DNA from: Piper betle
Taxonomy: Eukaryota; Streptophyta; Magnoliopsida; Piperales; Piperaceae
Assembly: GCA_033002965.1 (NCBI GenBank)
Contig: JAURVB010013186.1
Location: 124,001-188,000, forward strand
DNA: 64,000 nucleotides
Reading direction: 5' to 3'
Shown: piece after piece, positions 25,860-38,047 of the stretch
Position numbering within the stretch: the stretch's first letter is position 1
Layout of the letters: every line of letters begins with the position of its first letter
Program-made: the position numbers and the translations under genes
The notes under the pieces: generated by a model
What the model was told of the DNA's origin: nothing
The model's database searches: none
Seen by the model: the letters and a program-made list of their open reading frames with translations, nothing else

Positions 25860-27573
25860 GAGGGCTGGTGGTGCATTTGCCAGCGCATTCACCCCTCACC
25901 ACCGCCCCCTGTGTTTCCCCCTCAACCTACGCCCCGCCCCCCACCTGGGTGAGCGTGGCCCCCCGTGCCCCTGCGTGGTTCCCCCCCCCCCCCGCCCCAC
26001 CCGCTGTTGCGCCCCCTCCCCCCCCCCCCGGGCGGTCGGAAGCGGGTTGCCGGCTGTGAGGCGGCACGGCAAAACAGAGGGGGGAGAGAAACAGGGGAAG
26101 GTAGTTTCGTAATAAAAATTTGACTCGATCCCGACTCAAATCAAGTTTTTATTATAAAATAAATATTTAAAAAATAAAATAATTTTGTAATAAAAATTTG
26201 ACTCGGTCCCGACTCGAGCCAATATTTTAAAATAAAATTTTTAAGGAAATAAAATTTTTTCGTAATATTGACTCGAGTCGGGATAGAGTCAAGATTTTAT
26301 TACGAATGAAATTTTTAAAAGAATAAAATAATTTCATTATAAAAACTTGACTCAATCTCGTGCGACTCGAGTCATTATTATAAAATAACATTAAGAAAAT
26401 AAACTAATTTTGTAATAAAACTTGACTTGATCACGTACGAATTTCTACCAATAATCAAGTCAATTTTTTATTACAAAATTAGTTTAGTTTTTATAAATTT
26501 ATTTCGTAATATTGACTCGAGTGGGGATGGAGTCAAATTTTTATTATAAAATTATTTTATTTTTTAATATTTATTTTGTAATAAAATTTTGACTCGAATC
26601 GGGATTGAGTCAAGTTTTTATTACGAAGCTTGGCTCGGTCGCCAGCCCTCGTAGGTGAAGCAGCGACAGTGTTGGCCAGCGAGAGGTCGGCGACAGAGGG
26701 GTGATGTGGCAAACCAGAGGGGGTGAGAAACAGGGGAGGGTAGTTTCATAATAAAAACCTCACTTAAGTCGGGATCGAATCAAAATTTTATTACAAAATA
26801 AACTTTAAAAAAATAAAATAATTTGGTAATAAAACCTTAACTCGATCCCGACTCGACTCAAGTTTTTATTATGAAATAAATTTTATAAAAATAAAATAAT
26901 TTAGTAATAAGAATTTGACTTGATCCGCAATTGAGTCAATATTATGAAATAAATTTAATAAAATAAACTAATTTTGTAATAAAAACTTGACTCAATTATT
27001 GGTAGAAATTGGCGTGGGATCGAGTCAAGTGTTTATTATAAAATTATTTTATTCTTTTAAAAATTTATTTCATAATAAAAACTTGACTCTGTCCTGACTC
27101 GAGTCAATATTACAAAAATATTTTATTTTCTTAAAAAAATTATTTTAAAATATTGCCTCAAGTCGAGATTGAGTCATGTTTTTATTACAAAATTATTTTA
27201 TTTTTTTAATATTTATTTTGTAATAAAAACTTAACTTGAGTCAGGATCGAGTCATTTTTTTATTATGAAAATACCCTGCCCTGTTTCTTCCTCCCCTACC
27301 CCCCTCCCCCTCTATGTTGCTGCGCCACCCCACAGCCAACGACCTCGCCGCTGGATGCTCGCCAGGGGGTGGGCTGCGGCGCTGGGGGAGGGGGGGAGGT
27401 TGAGCAGGCGGGAGCGCTGCGGCTGCGAGCTGGGGCAGTGTGGGATGTTGTGGGAGGCAGGGCAGGGCGCCGGGGCCAGGGGGCAGCGAGGGGGAGGGGG
27501 AGGGAAGGGAGGATTATTGAATTGTGGGCCGCCGGATCTGGATCCGGCAGCCCACAGCGCATAGCAGCATTTT

Positions 27574-27576
<3 letters not shown>
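25860..27576. mobile_element. ~1.7 kb (TA)n-flanked element, composite arms (Micron-like)
   Basis: Its GC-rich left end (25860-26095), a central GC-rich island (26625-26730) and a GC-rich right end (27290-27576) are joined by AT-rich modules. The modules repeat GTAATAAAAACTTGACTCG and its inverse with GACTCGAGTC centres. The junction text AACAGAGGGGG...GAAACAGGGGA followed by GTAGTTTCGTAATAAAAA occurs at 26070 and again at 26715. A variant of it is inverted at 27275. This suggests one and a half or two fused elements. The right end has the family hairpin at 27525-27556. No protein-coding gene is supported. Confidence 0.65.
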
Positions 27577-27612
<36 letters not shown>

Positions 27613-27650
27613 GTGTACAAATATATATATATATATATGTGTGTGTGTGT
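27577..27650. repeat. (TA)n/(TG)n microsatellite, right host tract
   Basis: TA, TG and TGTG units close the insertion complex, after which copia LTR text resumes (GACAAAAGTTATGCTCG). Confidence 0.9.
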
Positions 27651-27940
27651 ATAGACAAAAGTTATGCTCGTATTTCTCTTCAACACAATCCTCGATTACC
27701 CATTTGATAGACTGTAAGTAGGTGAGTATTCTTATTTTCTCGTGTTGTGGAGTTAAGAGTTTGGGAAACTTAATTTCTTCTTGTAATGGTGAAGATGACT
27801 AAGAAGGTGTACTCTAGCGGTCTCTAACTCTTGTATATTGTTGTTGTTATAAGAGTGCTGTAGTCTATTGATTATAGTCGAGCATCAATTGGGTCTTGGT
27901 GGATTAGGTTTTTGAACCCCATTTATCAGTGGTGTGTGTT

Positions 27941-29662
27941 TGTAATAACTCATAAAAATTAGTCCCATATCTAACACATCCTAAGATATGGTCTAACATG
28001 TAAGTACATATAAGTGGGGATGTGCTTATAAATCTGCAACTTGATTAATCACTTTTGAAGAAATGATTAGGCCTATCAGTTTCAACTTGAGCTAGGTTAT
28101 TACGGGTGGTATCAAAGCTGATCTAGGATTGTATTGGATGGTGGGATAGGTCAAGAAAGAGGTAGTTGTTAAGTGTTTAAAGTATACAATATTTACCCAT
28201 CTTTTTAATGTAATTTTGTACTTCCCGGGTATAAACGTTATTAATTAAGTGATATTTTACTTTATTTTTTTAGTTAATTAATATTTTATTATATATGCTT
28301 AATTTTGGAGTTTTAATGCAGAAAAAACACAAATTAAGCTTTGGAATTGATAAATCATGGTCACCGAATGGTTACTACAAAGAGTTCACAAAGCTGAGTT
28401 CACAAAGCTCGATGAGGATGGATGTACATTGCTTTGACTACAATTTATGGTGTTCAATGGAGTCGAGGAGTTGGAAACTTGAAGGGACATCGTAATTAGT
28501 TAGACTACATCGATTTGTGAACACCCTTTTAGAATTCTTGTATCTCCACTTCTATATAAAGGGGTGGTCATTTGTTGTTTGAGAGATCACATCTCAACTC
28601 TTGGTTTAGGAGTTTAGTAGAAGAAATAGTTCTAATTTTGTAATTCTTTTCTCTTTTATAATGAAAACTATTTTATTTTTTATATTATTTTCTATTTTTA
28701 TTATGGAGTAGTCTTTTATTTCGTTGTAGAGTAGAATGGAACTTAACTTGATTTAATTGAATTCATTTCAACCTCTTACACTTTTATTCAATCGGATTGT
28801 TTGATTATTTGAATTATCATGTTCTAAATGCTAAGAATAGATTGATCACCTATATCTTAGATCATGAGGTTTAATTAGATTTCAGGAGAAATTAATTAAA
28901 TTACTCATTGATAATTCATCATGCGACGAGTCTTTTGATTTGTTTGTCTTTGTGGTTGGGAGATACATAACACCGTGTGCGATTGCAAGGCAAATCTTAA
29001 TGAATTATTTTATTGATTAATCAATTATCACCGGGAGGTAGAAATTGAAGCAAAATAATAGAAGCATGAAGGAGTGGGAACAACCATGTCATATAATTAT
29101 CCTAGATCGACTATTTGAGGGAATAAAAGATAAGAGGATGATTTGATGAAGATTAAATTGATGTTAAAGGAAATTTGACTCTAGAATGAGTTTTATCATT
29201 TTAACTTCACTTTTAATTTAAAGTTATTACTTAGATTTAGTTAAGTCAATTATTTTTGTTTTGCTTTTCATTTTATTTTCTTTAATTAATTATAGGAAAT
29301 TCATCTCCCTGTGGAACGATACTTGAATTTATCATTATACTACTTGTTTCAACCGTGTATACTTGCATGATATTGAAATTATTCGAACAGTAGTCTAAGA
29401 AAGGAAATAATTCTATGGACAAAATTTCTCGGAGGATGAATGGTAAAATATAAGAAACCTAGAAGCCTAAGGAATTTCAAAGATTAAATTTTCTAAAGGT
29501 GGGTGGACTGTAATAACCTATAAAAATTAGTCTCACATCTAACACATCCTAAGATAAGATCTAATATATAATTGAGAATGTGCCTATAGATTTTCAACAT
29601 TATTAATTACTTATGAAGAAATAATTAGGCTCATTAGTTTATACTTTAGAGAGGTTGTTATA
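27941..29662 (+). mobile_element. Complete TRIM-type retrotransposon with 5-bp target duplication
   Basis: Two direct LTRs, 27941-28104 and 29509-29662, both begin TGTAATAAC and share AAAAATTAGTC, CATCTAACACATCCTAAGAT and TTATGAAGAAATAATTAGGC-like text. They end GGTTATTAC / GGTTGTTATA. Two bases after the left LTR lies TGGTATCAAAGC (28107-28118), one mismatch from the initiator-Met tRNA primer site. Immediately before the right LTR is a purine tract, AAAGGTGGGTGGA. GTGTT is duplicated on both sides (27936-27940 and 29663-29667). The 1.4 kb interior has no gag or pol frame, so the element is non-autonomous. The two LTRs differ at roughly 15-20% of positions by eye, so the insertion is old. Confidence 0.88.
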
Positions 29663-29717
29663 GTGTTCCATTGTGTGCTTCTATTTTTCTATCTCCTTTG
29701 TTGCATTTTTAGCAACA

Positions 29718-30727
29718 ATAACTAGTACATTTATTTTTTTCATTGAGTTTGAACTATGGTTATATCCTTTGATACAAATATTAGAGACAAACTAAATAAT
29801 TTTGATCACGGATAAAACTGTTCTTCTTACTTATGGCATTGATTAATGCATGGTAGATTGAATTATCAATGTTAGAGAGTTGATTTTACTTCCTATAAGG
29901 TGGAAATGTTAGATAATTGATTTTACTAACTATAAGATAGAGAGATCGATCCCCTACGAGAAGTAAATGTAAAACGGTAATCAATCAAAGGAAATTGAAA
30001 GTAATAAGTAAATGAACAAGGGAAATTGTTGATGATACAAGTGGAGACAGTCATATGTGAACCAAGTCCAAATTTATATTGTTGGTTATGCATATAAATA
30101 ATTATTGGATGAACACTTAATTTAGACATGGTGGTCGACTAAGAGGAGTTAAAGATGAAAAAGGCTAGCCAGTTAGAAGGAAGGGTTGAAGTGATCAATT
30201 TTGATTAAGGGGTTGGACCGAGAATCAATCTAGACTTACCCTAATTAGGCTGGAATGTCCTAGGTGGGTATAATATATATTAGAAGGAATTTAAAAGGGG
30301 AAGGCTGGAGAAATAGGATTTGAATGGAGGGGAAAAAGACCAAAAGAAGAGGTTACTAAATCAATTTAAACAAGTTTAACGTATTAGAGTCATACATTAT
30401 GATCATTGCATGTACATAATTTAAACAAGTTTAATGCATTAGATTCATGCATCATGATCCTTGCATGTACATCATGATTAGGACTTTAAATTCAATTAGG
30501 GTGGAGGCAATTTGGAATTAATAACATAGAAATTGAATTATGATTGATTGTTGTGTTACAAGCATGAACTTGACGTTAAAAAGAAAAGAAAATGGTGAAA
30601 TCCTTCTAGATCAAAATTTTCTCAACCAAGATTCATTGTTAACTCTATGTTGTCATGAAAATAAAATGGTATATGAAGTTTCATTGAAGTTGGAATATGT
30701 TTGCTATGTTTTTACTATGCCCTAGTT
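29718..30727. other. Non-coding DNA with two small tandem duplications
   Basis: No gene recognised. A unit of about 55 bases starting ATTTAAACAAGTTTAA is present twice in tandem at 30362-30472. A 40-base pair of similar phrases around TTGATTTTACT..CTATAAG lies at 29880-29940. Confidence 0.5.
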
Positions 30728-31440
30728 TATATATATATATATATATATATGGGCGGGGAAGCTGTGCTGCAGTTTTTAGCCGTTGGATAGAATCCAACGG
30801 CTGGAAGGACGCCCTTGTCAAAATATATCCACCTTGGCTGTGCTAGTCGTCGACCGCCCCCTGGCCCCAACCCCTCGGCGGGAAGGAATGGTGTGAGGGA
30901 TAAGATCTTGGCTGGAGACGACAATGGCGAAGGAGGGTAGGCTTTGGCATCGATGGACTCGGTGGATGATGATTTGCCACCTCGCATGGCGCTCGATTAT
31001 TCATAGGACGACGACGGCAGGGAGCTGTGGCTGATTCGGACCGCCCTCGGGTCATCTCATTCGATGTGGAGGCGCTCGAGGTCCCCAACACTCAGAGGCT
31101 CGACTACGAGGTATTGAGGTTTTTCCACTCGCTTTACTTTTTGCTATTTGCTTCCCCCCTCTCTTCGGTGTGGATGAAAATGAAAATGATGTGCGGGATG
31201 CTGGATTCGGACGAAGGAGCTCGTGTATGTTGTGAATACATGCGAATGTGATGATGTTTTTGTGTGGGAATGGGATTGGATCTATATATACCATTCGAAG
31301 TTATAGGATTGGACTATTGGTAAGGTGCAGTGTTGTACTGTGGTGGATTAGGTGGGGAAGATGATTGTTCGGTGGGGTATGTTGTTGGCTGGGGTTGGTG
31401 CTTGATTGAGTGTTCATGGAAAAAGATTTGGTTGAAATTG
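30728..31440 (+). mobile_element. Left end of a third (TA)n-inserted element carrying a gene-like fragment
   Basis: A (TA)n run (30728-30750) abuts GGGCGGGGAAGCTGTGCTG. At 30778-30802 comes the family hairpin, AGCCGTTGGAT and its inverse separated by AGA-type loop bases. GC-rich sequence follows. A codon-like stretch RPRVISFDVEALEVPNTQRL (31039-31098) ends at a GAG|GTATTG splice-donor-like junction (31110), as expected for a captured exon. I could not identify its source gene. No matching right end was found before the rearranged region at 31441, so the element looks truncated. Confidence 0.5.
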
Positions 31441-31492
31441 ATATTTGGAATTAACTATTTGTTTGTTTATGAATGAAGAACTATGCTCAATA
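31441..31492 (-). repeat. Inverted fragment of peroxidase intron 2 flank
   Basis: GTTTATGAATGAAGAACTAT with GCTCAA (31466-31490) is the reverse complement of 39444-39468, which lies beside the MITE in intron 2 of peroxidase copy 2. The match extends beyond the MITE itself. This piece therefore came from the peroxidase intron by inversion, rather than by an independent MITE jump. Confidence 0.6.
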
Positions 31493-31677
31493 CTTCCCTC
31501 CCTCGGGCGTTTAGTCACAAGGCAGTTAAGCTTCTAGACTAGCGAGTGAGTCGTTTTAGGTCTTCTTAAAATTTATTAGGGTTATCCATTTGGACGATGA
31601 TAAATGACTGCACAACTTATTAGCCTTTGTCATTTTTCTTAAAAATATATTGTGAGTAAACGCCCGAGGGAGGGAAG
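31493..31677 (-). mobile_element. Stowaway-like MITE (185 bp, TA target)
   Basis: Its ends are inverted repeats of about 26 bases beginning CTTCCCTCCCTCGGGCGTTTA, with a TA on each side (31491-31492 and 31678-31679). The CTCCCTCC-type terminus and TA target are Stowaway (Tc1/mariner-derived) hallmarks. Decayed copies in the opposite orientation sit inside intron 2 of peroxidase copies 2 and 3. This copy has the best preserved left terminus. Confidence 0.75.
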
Positions 31678-31689
31678 TATTGAATGTTG

Positions 31690-32463
31690 CGAATATAAAT
31701 TTTCAGAGCTTTAGTTCAAAAACCAACAAGGGATCTCATCCTCGTAGTTTTATTAAACATGTCTAAAAAACACGGCTAGATTGCTTGTCATCAGAGGGAT
31801 CCGATAAAACACCGCCAATGTCGTCCTACGTTTAAAACACGATTAAACTCTACACGCAGGGAGTCAAGTAGAGAGGGAGAGTCCTACGGACCTGTGGTCT
31901 AAGCTCCAAGTGTATCAGTGGCAAGCTCGGACTTCGAAACCTACATTGAAACCCACTACTAAGTAAAATACTAACATCTCTATATGATGCATGCTCGTGG
32001 TGTGCGCTCATATCATCAATACATCCTAATAAAGAAACCAGTGCTAACAAACCTATAACTAAACATGTGGCACAAAAATTGAGATATAATAATAATAATA
32101 AATAAATAAATAAAGAAAATACACTTGTAGATAATTAGATAAATAATAAGTACATAAACATGAACAATAATCATAAATAAATAATAATTCATTAAGTAAA
32201 TAAATAAATAAACAAACAAATAGTTAATACTCATTAATCATGAATATAAATAATATCATAGTCACACAATAGAAGAATGCATAATTATATACAAATAAAT
32301 AATAGCATACACATAACAAACAAATAAATAAATAAATATAAATAATTAAATAAATATACAAAATTTAGTAAACATAATAAGACTAATATTGATAAGAAAA
32401 TATAATATTAATAATAGTAAATAATCACATAAACATTCATCATATATGATAAACATATAAATA

Positions 32464-32503
<40 letters not shown>

Positions 32504-33090
32504 CATAACATCCAATCATGCTAAATCATGTGAATATACATGACAAATAACATAGAGGTTTTTGAATTACCGAAAACAGTGTAAGAACGAACGAAAACGA
32601 GTTGAACCAACCAGATCTGGGTTAACTAGAAAATGGGCAGGGTTGGTTGGGAGGGCATGATGGACATGTACTCGAGCATGGCCAAGCGAGCTCGGGCATG
32701 ACTAGGTGGACTCGGGCACAACCAGGCGGATGCAAACGCAGACAGCACAACAAGGCAAAAGGGTCGGACAGGGCGGTTGGTGCGCCTCGCTGGAAAATGC
32801 TGATGGCTGCATGGCTGGGGTTGTTGCCGGTGGGGGTCGACAGGGGGAGTCATGGTGGAGGTGCTAGTGGTGATGATTGGAGGAGTCCGGCCACTGGCTG
32901 GCCAAAAAATAGCCGGGAAGTGGCCGTATCGCCGCTGGGTGCGGCGACGTTGCCGGTAGTGATCGTGGCCATGGTGGTGGTCGTGGGTTGTCTCAAAATA
33001 GAGATCTAGGCAAGATGAAGCTGTGTGGGTGGTTGGATCGGCCAGAAGTGGCTCATTGGTGCCAAAAAATGGCCCGAACGGGTGGCAGCC
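31690..33090 (+). mobile_element. Ty3/gypsy-type LTR repeat, copy D
   Basis: Family landmarks are AAGGGATCTCATCCTCGTAG, TTTTATTAAACATG, GAGGGATCCGATAAAACACC and GAGAGGGAGAGTCCTACGG. The middle (32080-32500) has expanded into AAT/AAAT microsatellites, and the end (32640-33080) is GC-rich. The open frames of 120 and 155 codons there are on opposite strands and have no recognisable content. The right edge at about 33090 abuts peroxidase intron 2 of copy 1, so this repeat occupies the place of its missing exons. Confidence 0.6.
32080..32505. repeat. AAT/AAAT-rich microsatellite
   Basis: Long runs of AAAT units (for example 32461-32503) with AAT and AACA variants, inside copy D of the gypsy-type repeat. 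Confidence 0.9.
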
Positions 33091-35526
33091 CATTAGTGTA
33101 TGTGTTATATATGATAGCTTTAAATTATAAAAAAATTAGAAATTAAGCTTTTTCTGAAAAATATTCTTCCAAGTTGAAACTAATAAGAAGACCATGATTT
33201 TGACCATTTGATTTCTACTCTAAGCTAGTGCAGATATTTTAATGTCACTTTGGAAGAGATCCAGCCAACTATGATCATTAACAGATGACTATTATTTTTT
33301 AAACTGGTCACTTACCTGCGTGAGATTATACAATTTTAGTTATTTATTATTTTCATTTTTGACTATTTTCTATTTATTTAGATTTTAGCATAAATTTAAA
33401 TCAACTTAAAATAACACAATTTTGTTAAAAGTTTTTTTCTCAAGTATTTATTTGTTTTACCTTGATTTGTATTTTAGCAGATATTTGTTAATTATAACCT
33501 TATGTATTATATTTATTATTATTAAAAATAATTTATATTATTATTTATTAATTAGTCAAATTTAACTAATTTTTAATTTTAAAAGTTCTCTTACTTAAGA
33601 ACCGTTAAGTTTAAAATAACATAAGATTTTAGACGATTTATATTTTCTACTTCTTTTTGTTATCATAATACGGCTAAACATCTAAGTATTTATCTAGCTA
33701 TTTATCAATAGAAAACAAAAGATAATATTATAAAATAGTTAGAACCTAATAATAGTAGAAAACTAATATTTTTACGAATTTGAAAAAAAGTAATAATGAA
33801 AAATAATTAGAAGACATGTGGAGGAACCATTAAAAGTCATCGGTTTTATATATTATTATTATACTATTATAGTTTATAGATTATACAGTGAACAAAACTA
33901 CTTTCATAATTTAATTGTCTATGTAATATAATTATTGCATAATAAATTAATTAGAGCTAACTGCACGAACAAAAGCTTGAGCTAATTATTTACTTTTATA
34001 AACTCTCAAAAGAAAGTGACCGTGGTGATTACCAAAACTTCTACTCTTAGTTGGGTGGCGCATCTTGGACTGTACCGTTAGGACGCAGGGATTCGAGGAC
34101 CGCAAACTTTACAGAAGCCAACACCGACTTCCCCACACCGTTTTCAAATCTCACTACTCTAATCTCTGCCATCGCAAAGAAGAATCTTACAAGAAGGGAT
34201 ATGGTCGCTCTCTGGGGTAATAACCAACTTCCCATCTTCCAATTTTTTCATAATCAGTTTTTATAAATTTTCTAATTTAATAATTTAATATATGAGGAAA
34301 TAGAATTGCTACTATCTGGAGCTTTTAAATCCCGGCAACCAATTAAATAATATAGCTATAGTTTTCTTGATATAGACAAAAAATGCGTTCATCATCTTAC
34401 TGTTTTTATAATCCAATAGCTAATAGTAAAGAACTTATTAAAAATATAAGCTGCTGATGATACTAATTATTCTCTTTATATATTTACTATAAGAAAACAA
34501 AGTAAATTTAATGACGGGAAAATTGTCGCAAAGGGAGGAAAATTTTGTGACAAAGAAATGTAGTTACAAAGTCAAAACTTTGATGATAATTTTTTTATCA
34601 ATGAAGCCTTGTATTTTAATTTATTAATTGATTACAAAAATATGACCTTTTCCACATCTTACGTGTCTCCTTAATTCCAAATTTAAGCATGGGAAAAATG
34701 TTGGATTTATTTATAGCTATTTGAAAATAAATATGTATTAATTTCCAACTTTTATTTATGGCAAAAAAGATAGGAAGGCATTTTTTCCATCTTCAAAGGC
34801 AGAAAAAAGTATCCGGAAAAAATTATATTAGGCAAAAGTTTCTTAACGTGAAGAAAAGCTAAAAAATTAACATATAATTATATTACACACATGTACACTT
34901 AATTAGCTGGTCTTGGAGAAGACATAGCGTACTTATTTTCTGCAGCTATATTTTTAAAAGGGGGAAACAAAAACCATTTTTTCGTAGTGATTATGAATGA
35001 TAGCAGCGACTTTTGTGCAACATCTAGGTGAGATTGACTGCATGCTTGCAGGAGCTCACACAATCGGTTTTGTGAGGTGCATCACTTTCGGAGATCGTAT
35101 CTACAATGACACCAACGTCGATCCACCCTTTGCTGCTGCAGGAAGATTAAGATGTCCACGCACAGGAGGCGACAACAATCTCTCTCATCTTCATTTGTCA
35201 ACCCTAAACCGTTTTGACAACCATTATTATGACAACTTGTTAGACGAAAGGGGCCTTTTGCATTCAGACCAGGAGCTCTGCAATGGAGGATCTACAGACT
35301 CTGTCGTTGTTGGGCCCTTTAGGCTCCCACCCAAGCTCCGATATCTTTTTATATATATAGATAGAAGTATATAGATATAAAGAAAGGTCAGGCTGAGCTT
35401 TGCTTCCATTCCTCCAATACCAAGCTCTTCTTCGGTAATTTTGCAATCGCCAGGGCAATGGTGGGGAACATTGCTCTCGCTGGTTCTGCTGGTGAAGTCC
35501 GGGTTAACTGCAGGAGGGTCAATTAA
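33091..35526 (+). pseudogene. Class III peroxidase copy 1: 5'-truncated pseudogene
   Basis: Only the 3' part of intron 2 (from 33091, matching 39925 and 54660), exon 3 (34051-34216, 166 bases) and exon 4 (35052-35526) survive. Exons 1-2, which encode the signal peptide and the distal Arg/His, are gone. Exon 3 encodes GGASWTVPLGRRDS and ends MVALWG. Exon 4 opens with the heme-ligand motif AHTIGF and retains RFDNHYYDNLL and LLHSDQEL. At about 35308-35407 a segment with ATATATAG repeats adds about 92 bases, causing a frameshift and an in-frame stop. Downstream text still resembles the C-terminus (GNIALAGSAGEVRVNC, then stop at 35526). AATAAA signals lie at 35651 and 35668. The reaction of intact relatives is H2O2-dependent oxidation of phenolics in the cell wall; this copy cannot make it. 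Confidence 0.9.
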
Positions 35527-36190
35527 TGTATGGGTTGAAGCAGTAAATGGTAATCTTGCGGAGGTTATGGAGTGTTGTCATTTCTAGCCTCCATTGTTAG
35601 AAATGTGGAGTCATGATGTAATAGGATAAGAGCTGTAAGCGTATGCTCATAATAAACCTTCCAACCGAATAAAATTGATGTCTTTCGGTTGTAATGATGT
35701 ACATGCAGTGATTAGTTAATTAGCGTTTAAACAACTACAAATGGGCATACATTTTCTAAATCTCAACTAAAGCAAAAATGCATAGCAAAATGACTGCAAT
35801 AAGAGGAAAGCAAAAATGAAGGGAAAAAAATATGAAGAGAAAATAAAAGGAGATGGCGTTGTAAGTTTTACATTAAAATCTATACGAGGAAAAGTAAAAT
35901 ATTGGTGACGCCAAAACAAATTCGGTTGTAGGAAGAATTACAAAAATAATCAATTTTACTCAAAATGACTGTTTAATATATAGAATTACGAACCTCAAAA
36001 GATTTTTATGAGGAATTGATGGTTTGAGAAATTTGTTGAGAATAAACTCAAAGGAAAGACACCCTAAATAACATTTTGTAACTTCAAAGGATAATTTGCT
36101 TATATTTCGAAAGCTAGATGTAATGATTGGTCGGGGGTGATGAAACCACTTGTTAGCGTTAAGGGGGTAACAACTAAAATAAATAATTTT

Positions 36191-36193
<3 letters not shown>

Positions 36194-36229
<36 letters not shown>
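36194..36229. repeat. (TA)n tract, empty site behind copy 1
   Basis: An uninterrupted TA run between AATAATTTTTGA and AATAAATCAAAAACATCTC. The same flanks bracket the 4.0 kb element behind copy 3. Confidence 0.95.
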
Positions 36230-36232
<3 letters not shown>

Positions 36233-38039
36233 AATCAAAAACATCTCTACGAAAAATATGATAAAGGCTATAATGAGAGATACGTTAAACACTCTCCGTC
36301 GTGAACATAAACATGACTCGGTATGCTAGCACGACATTGCATAGCATAAACGTGGGTTGGCCATATGAGCTACGACATATCATATAATATAATCATCGCA
36401 TAGACAGTTTTTCTTGTGAATATATTGTAAATATACTTTTGTAAATTGGCCTTTTAATGATTAATATTTTCTTCATGCGAACCATTCAACTGAACCCCGA
36501 AAAATTCCCAAAATTAGGGGATTTAACACTTGTCTCTCATAGTCAAACATCGTGGGTAACTATTACCTCTCGGAACCAATAAATAAAAACTATTAAATTA
36601 TAATTCTCTTTATTTTTAATGTATTGACAATAACATTAATTTTGAATTAATATAAGCAATAAATTTGCCATTTTTCACAAGTTATAAGAAAAATATTTAC
36701 CTTAAAACAACATTTAGCTTGCCCATTTATATGTTGAAAATATATTATAAATGGCTACAAAGTTAAATGCAATCCATTAACTTTCTTTTCATAATTTTTC
36801 TAGCCAGAGTTTTATTTAAAATATGCTGATTTTAAGATAATGGAGGCCATAAAGGATACAAAGCTTAATGTCAAGATTGATTAATTTCTACAGATAATTA
36901 AAACTAATATTGAGAGTTAAGTACTTAAATTAAAGTGTGAGGCGTGATGTCATTATGGTGACCAAACTCTCCGTAGTTGATGATTCTAGGTAGTTTCGTT
37001 TTTTTTGTTGGACATCTTAATTATATGCCCAATATTTGGGGACATACCTAATACATTAGGATTGTCCTATTTAGGGAAATTAACCTAATAAACCCTATTT
37101 ATTTATGTTCATCTATATTAGGGAAGCCATTATTGGCTAGAAGTCTTATTATTATTATTTTCCTATAAATAAAAACCACTTAAGATAAGTCATGTCACCT
37201 CAATTTTGGTGGAGAGAGACGTTGCTTCTTCTACAAGAGAGGATTAGGGTTTCAGTGTTCTAGTTTAGGGATTTATGTTGTGAAATCTAACTTGCTTAAA
37301 TAATTTCTTCATTTTTAAAATTTCTTTCTAAGATGTGGTTGCAAGTTGTTTTACTATATTTAGCTTGAGAACGTATATTGATACTGGTAGTTGACCTTTC
37401 CTTATATATTGAGGGACAATTATATCGCATATGAAGTACTTTTAATATGCACTATAAATATTCAGGATGAAAATATTTTTCAATCAACATTTCAATATCT
37501 TCCAAAAAATCAACTTTGCATTAATTATATTTAATTTTACGATTTTTCATCCTCAATTATCAATGTAGTACTCTGTGCGTTGTGCAGCCCCTGACTAGTT
37601 GGATATATACAAGAGGATGCATCCCGCCCAAATCTTTAAATTAATCATTGAACCTAGGGGAAATGTCCCCATGTTAGAAAAAGAACAATTCCATAATATT
37701 CATGAAGGGGTGTTGCTTTAGTGTCAATATACAAAATAGATTCTACATTTAGATAAATAACTTTTTTATGGTCTTAACTGATCGAAAATTCCAAGAACCA
37801 ATAATATGCAATAATTGATGCTAGAAAAGAAAATTGCGTTGAATTCAAAATACATCTATAAAAGCACATTTTAATTAACACAAGGAAAAAGTCAATTGCA
37901 TGTTTCTTGTTAAATTCAACAACAATGATACACAATATTAATCAACTTGCACAGTTCATTTTAATATTTGACAGTATTTACAATTTGTTGCCAGCCTCAC
38001 CTTGCTTACTTTTTAACGAGCACTCTTATTATGAGTAGA

Positions 38040-38047
38040 GGCCTCTC
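38040..38047 (+). promoter_or_regulatory. Decayed TATA box of peroxidase copy 2
   Basis: TATGAGTA occupies the position of TATAAATA in copy 3, in the shared context TTAT...GAGG, about 90 bases before the ATG. Two A-to-G changes destroy the box, consistent with relaxed selection. Confidence 0.65.

Larger units (their letters stand above)
23435..29717 (+). mobile_element. Ty1/copia 3' LTR, split by later insertions
   Basis: The LTR begins TGTTGAGATT directly after the polypurine tract and ends AGCAACA at 29717, so its ends are the inverted pair TGTTG...CAACA. Removing the (TA)n/GC-rich insertion complex (about 23599-27650) and the TRIM with its duplicated target (27941-29667) leaves roughly 500 bases, a normal copia LTR size. 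The right portion (27650-27940, then 29668-29717) carries the usual T-rich LTR text. The order of events is copia first, then the other two insertions. Confidence 0.65.

Noticed and set aside
23491..26059. Open frames of 90-186 codons with Tyr-Ile repeats and Pro-rich arms
   Set aside because: They are translations of (TA)n microsatellites and GC-rich hairpin arms, open on both strands at once, with no recognisable domain.
32626..33093. 155-codon His/Pro-rich minus frame
   Set aside because: It lies in the GC-rich end of a gypsy-type LTR, with an overlapping 120-codon frame on the other strand.
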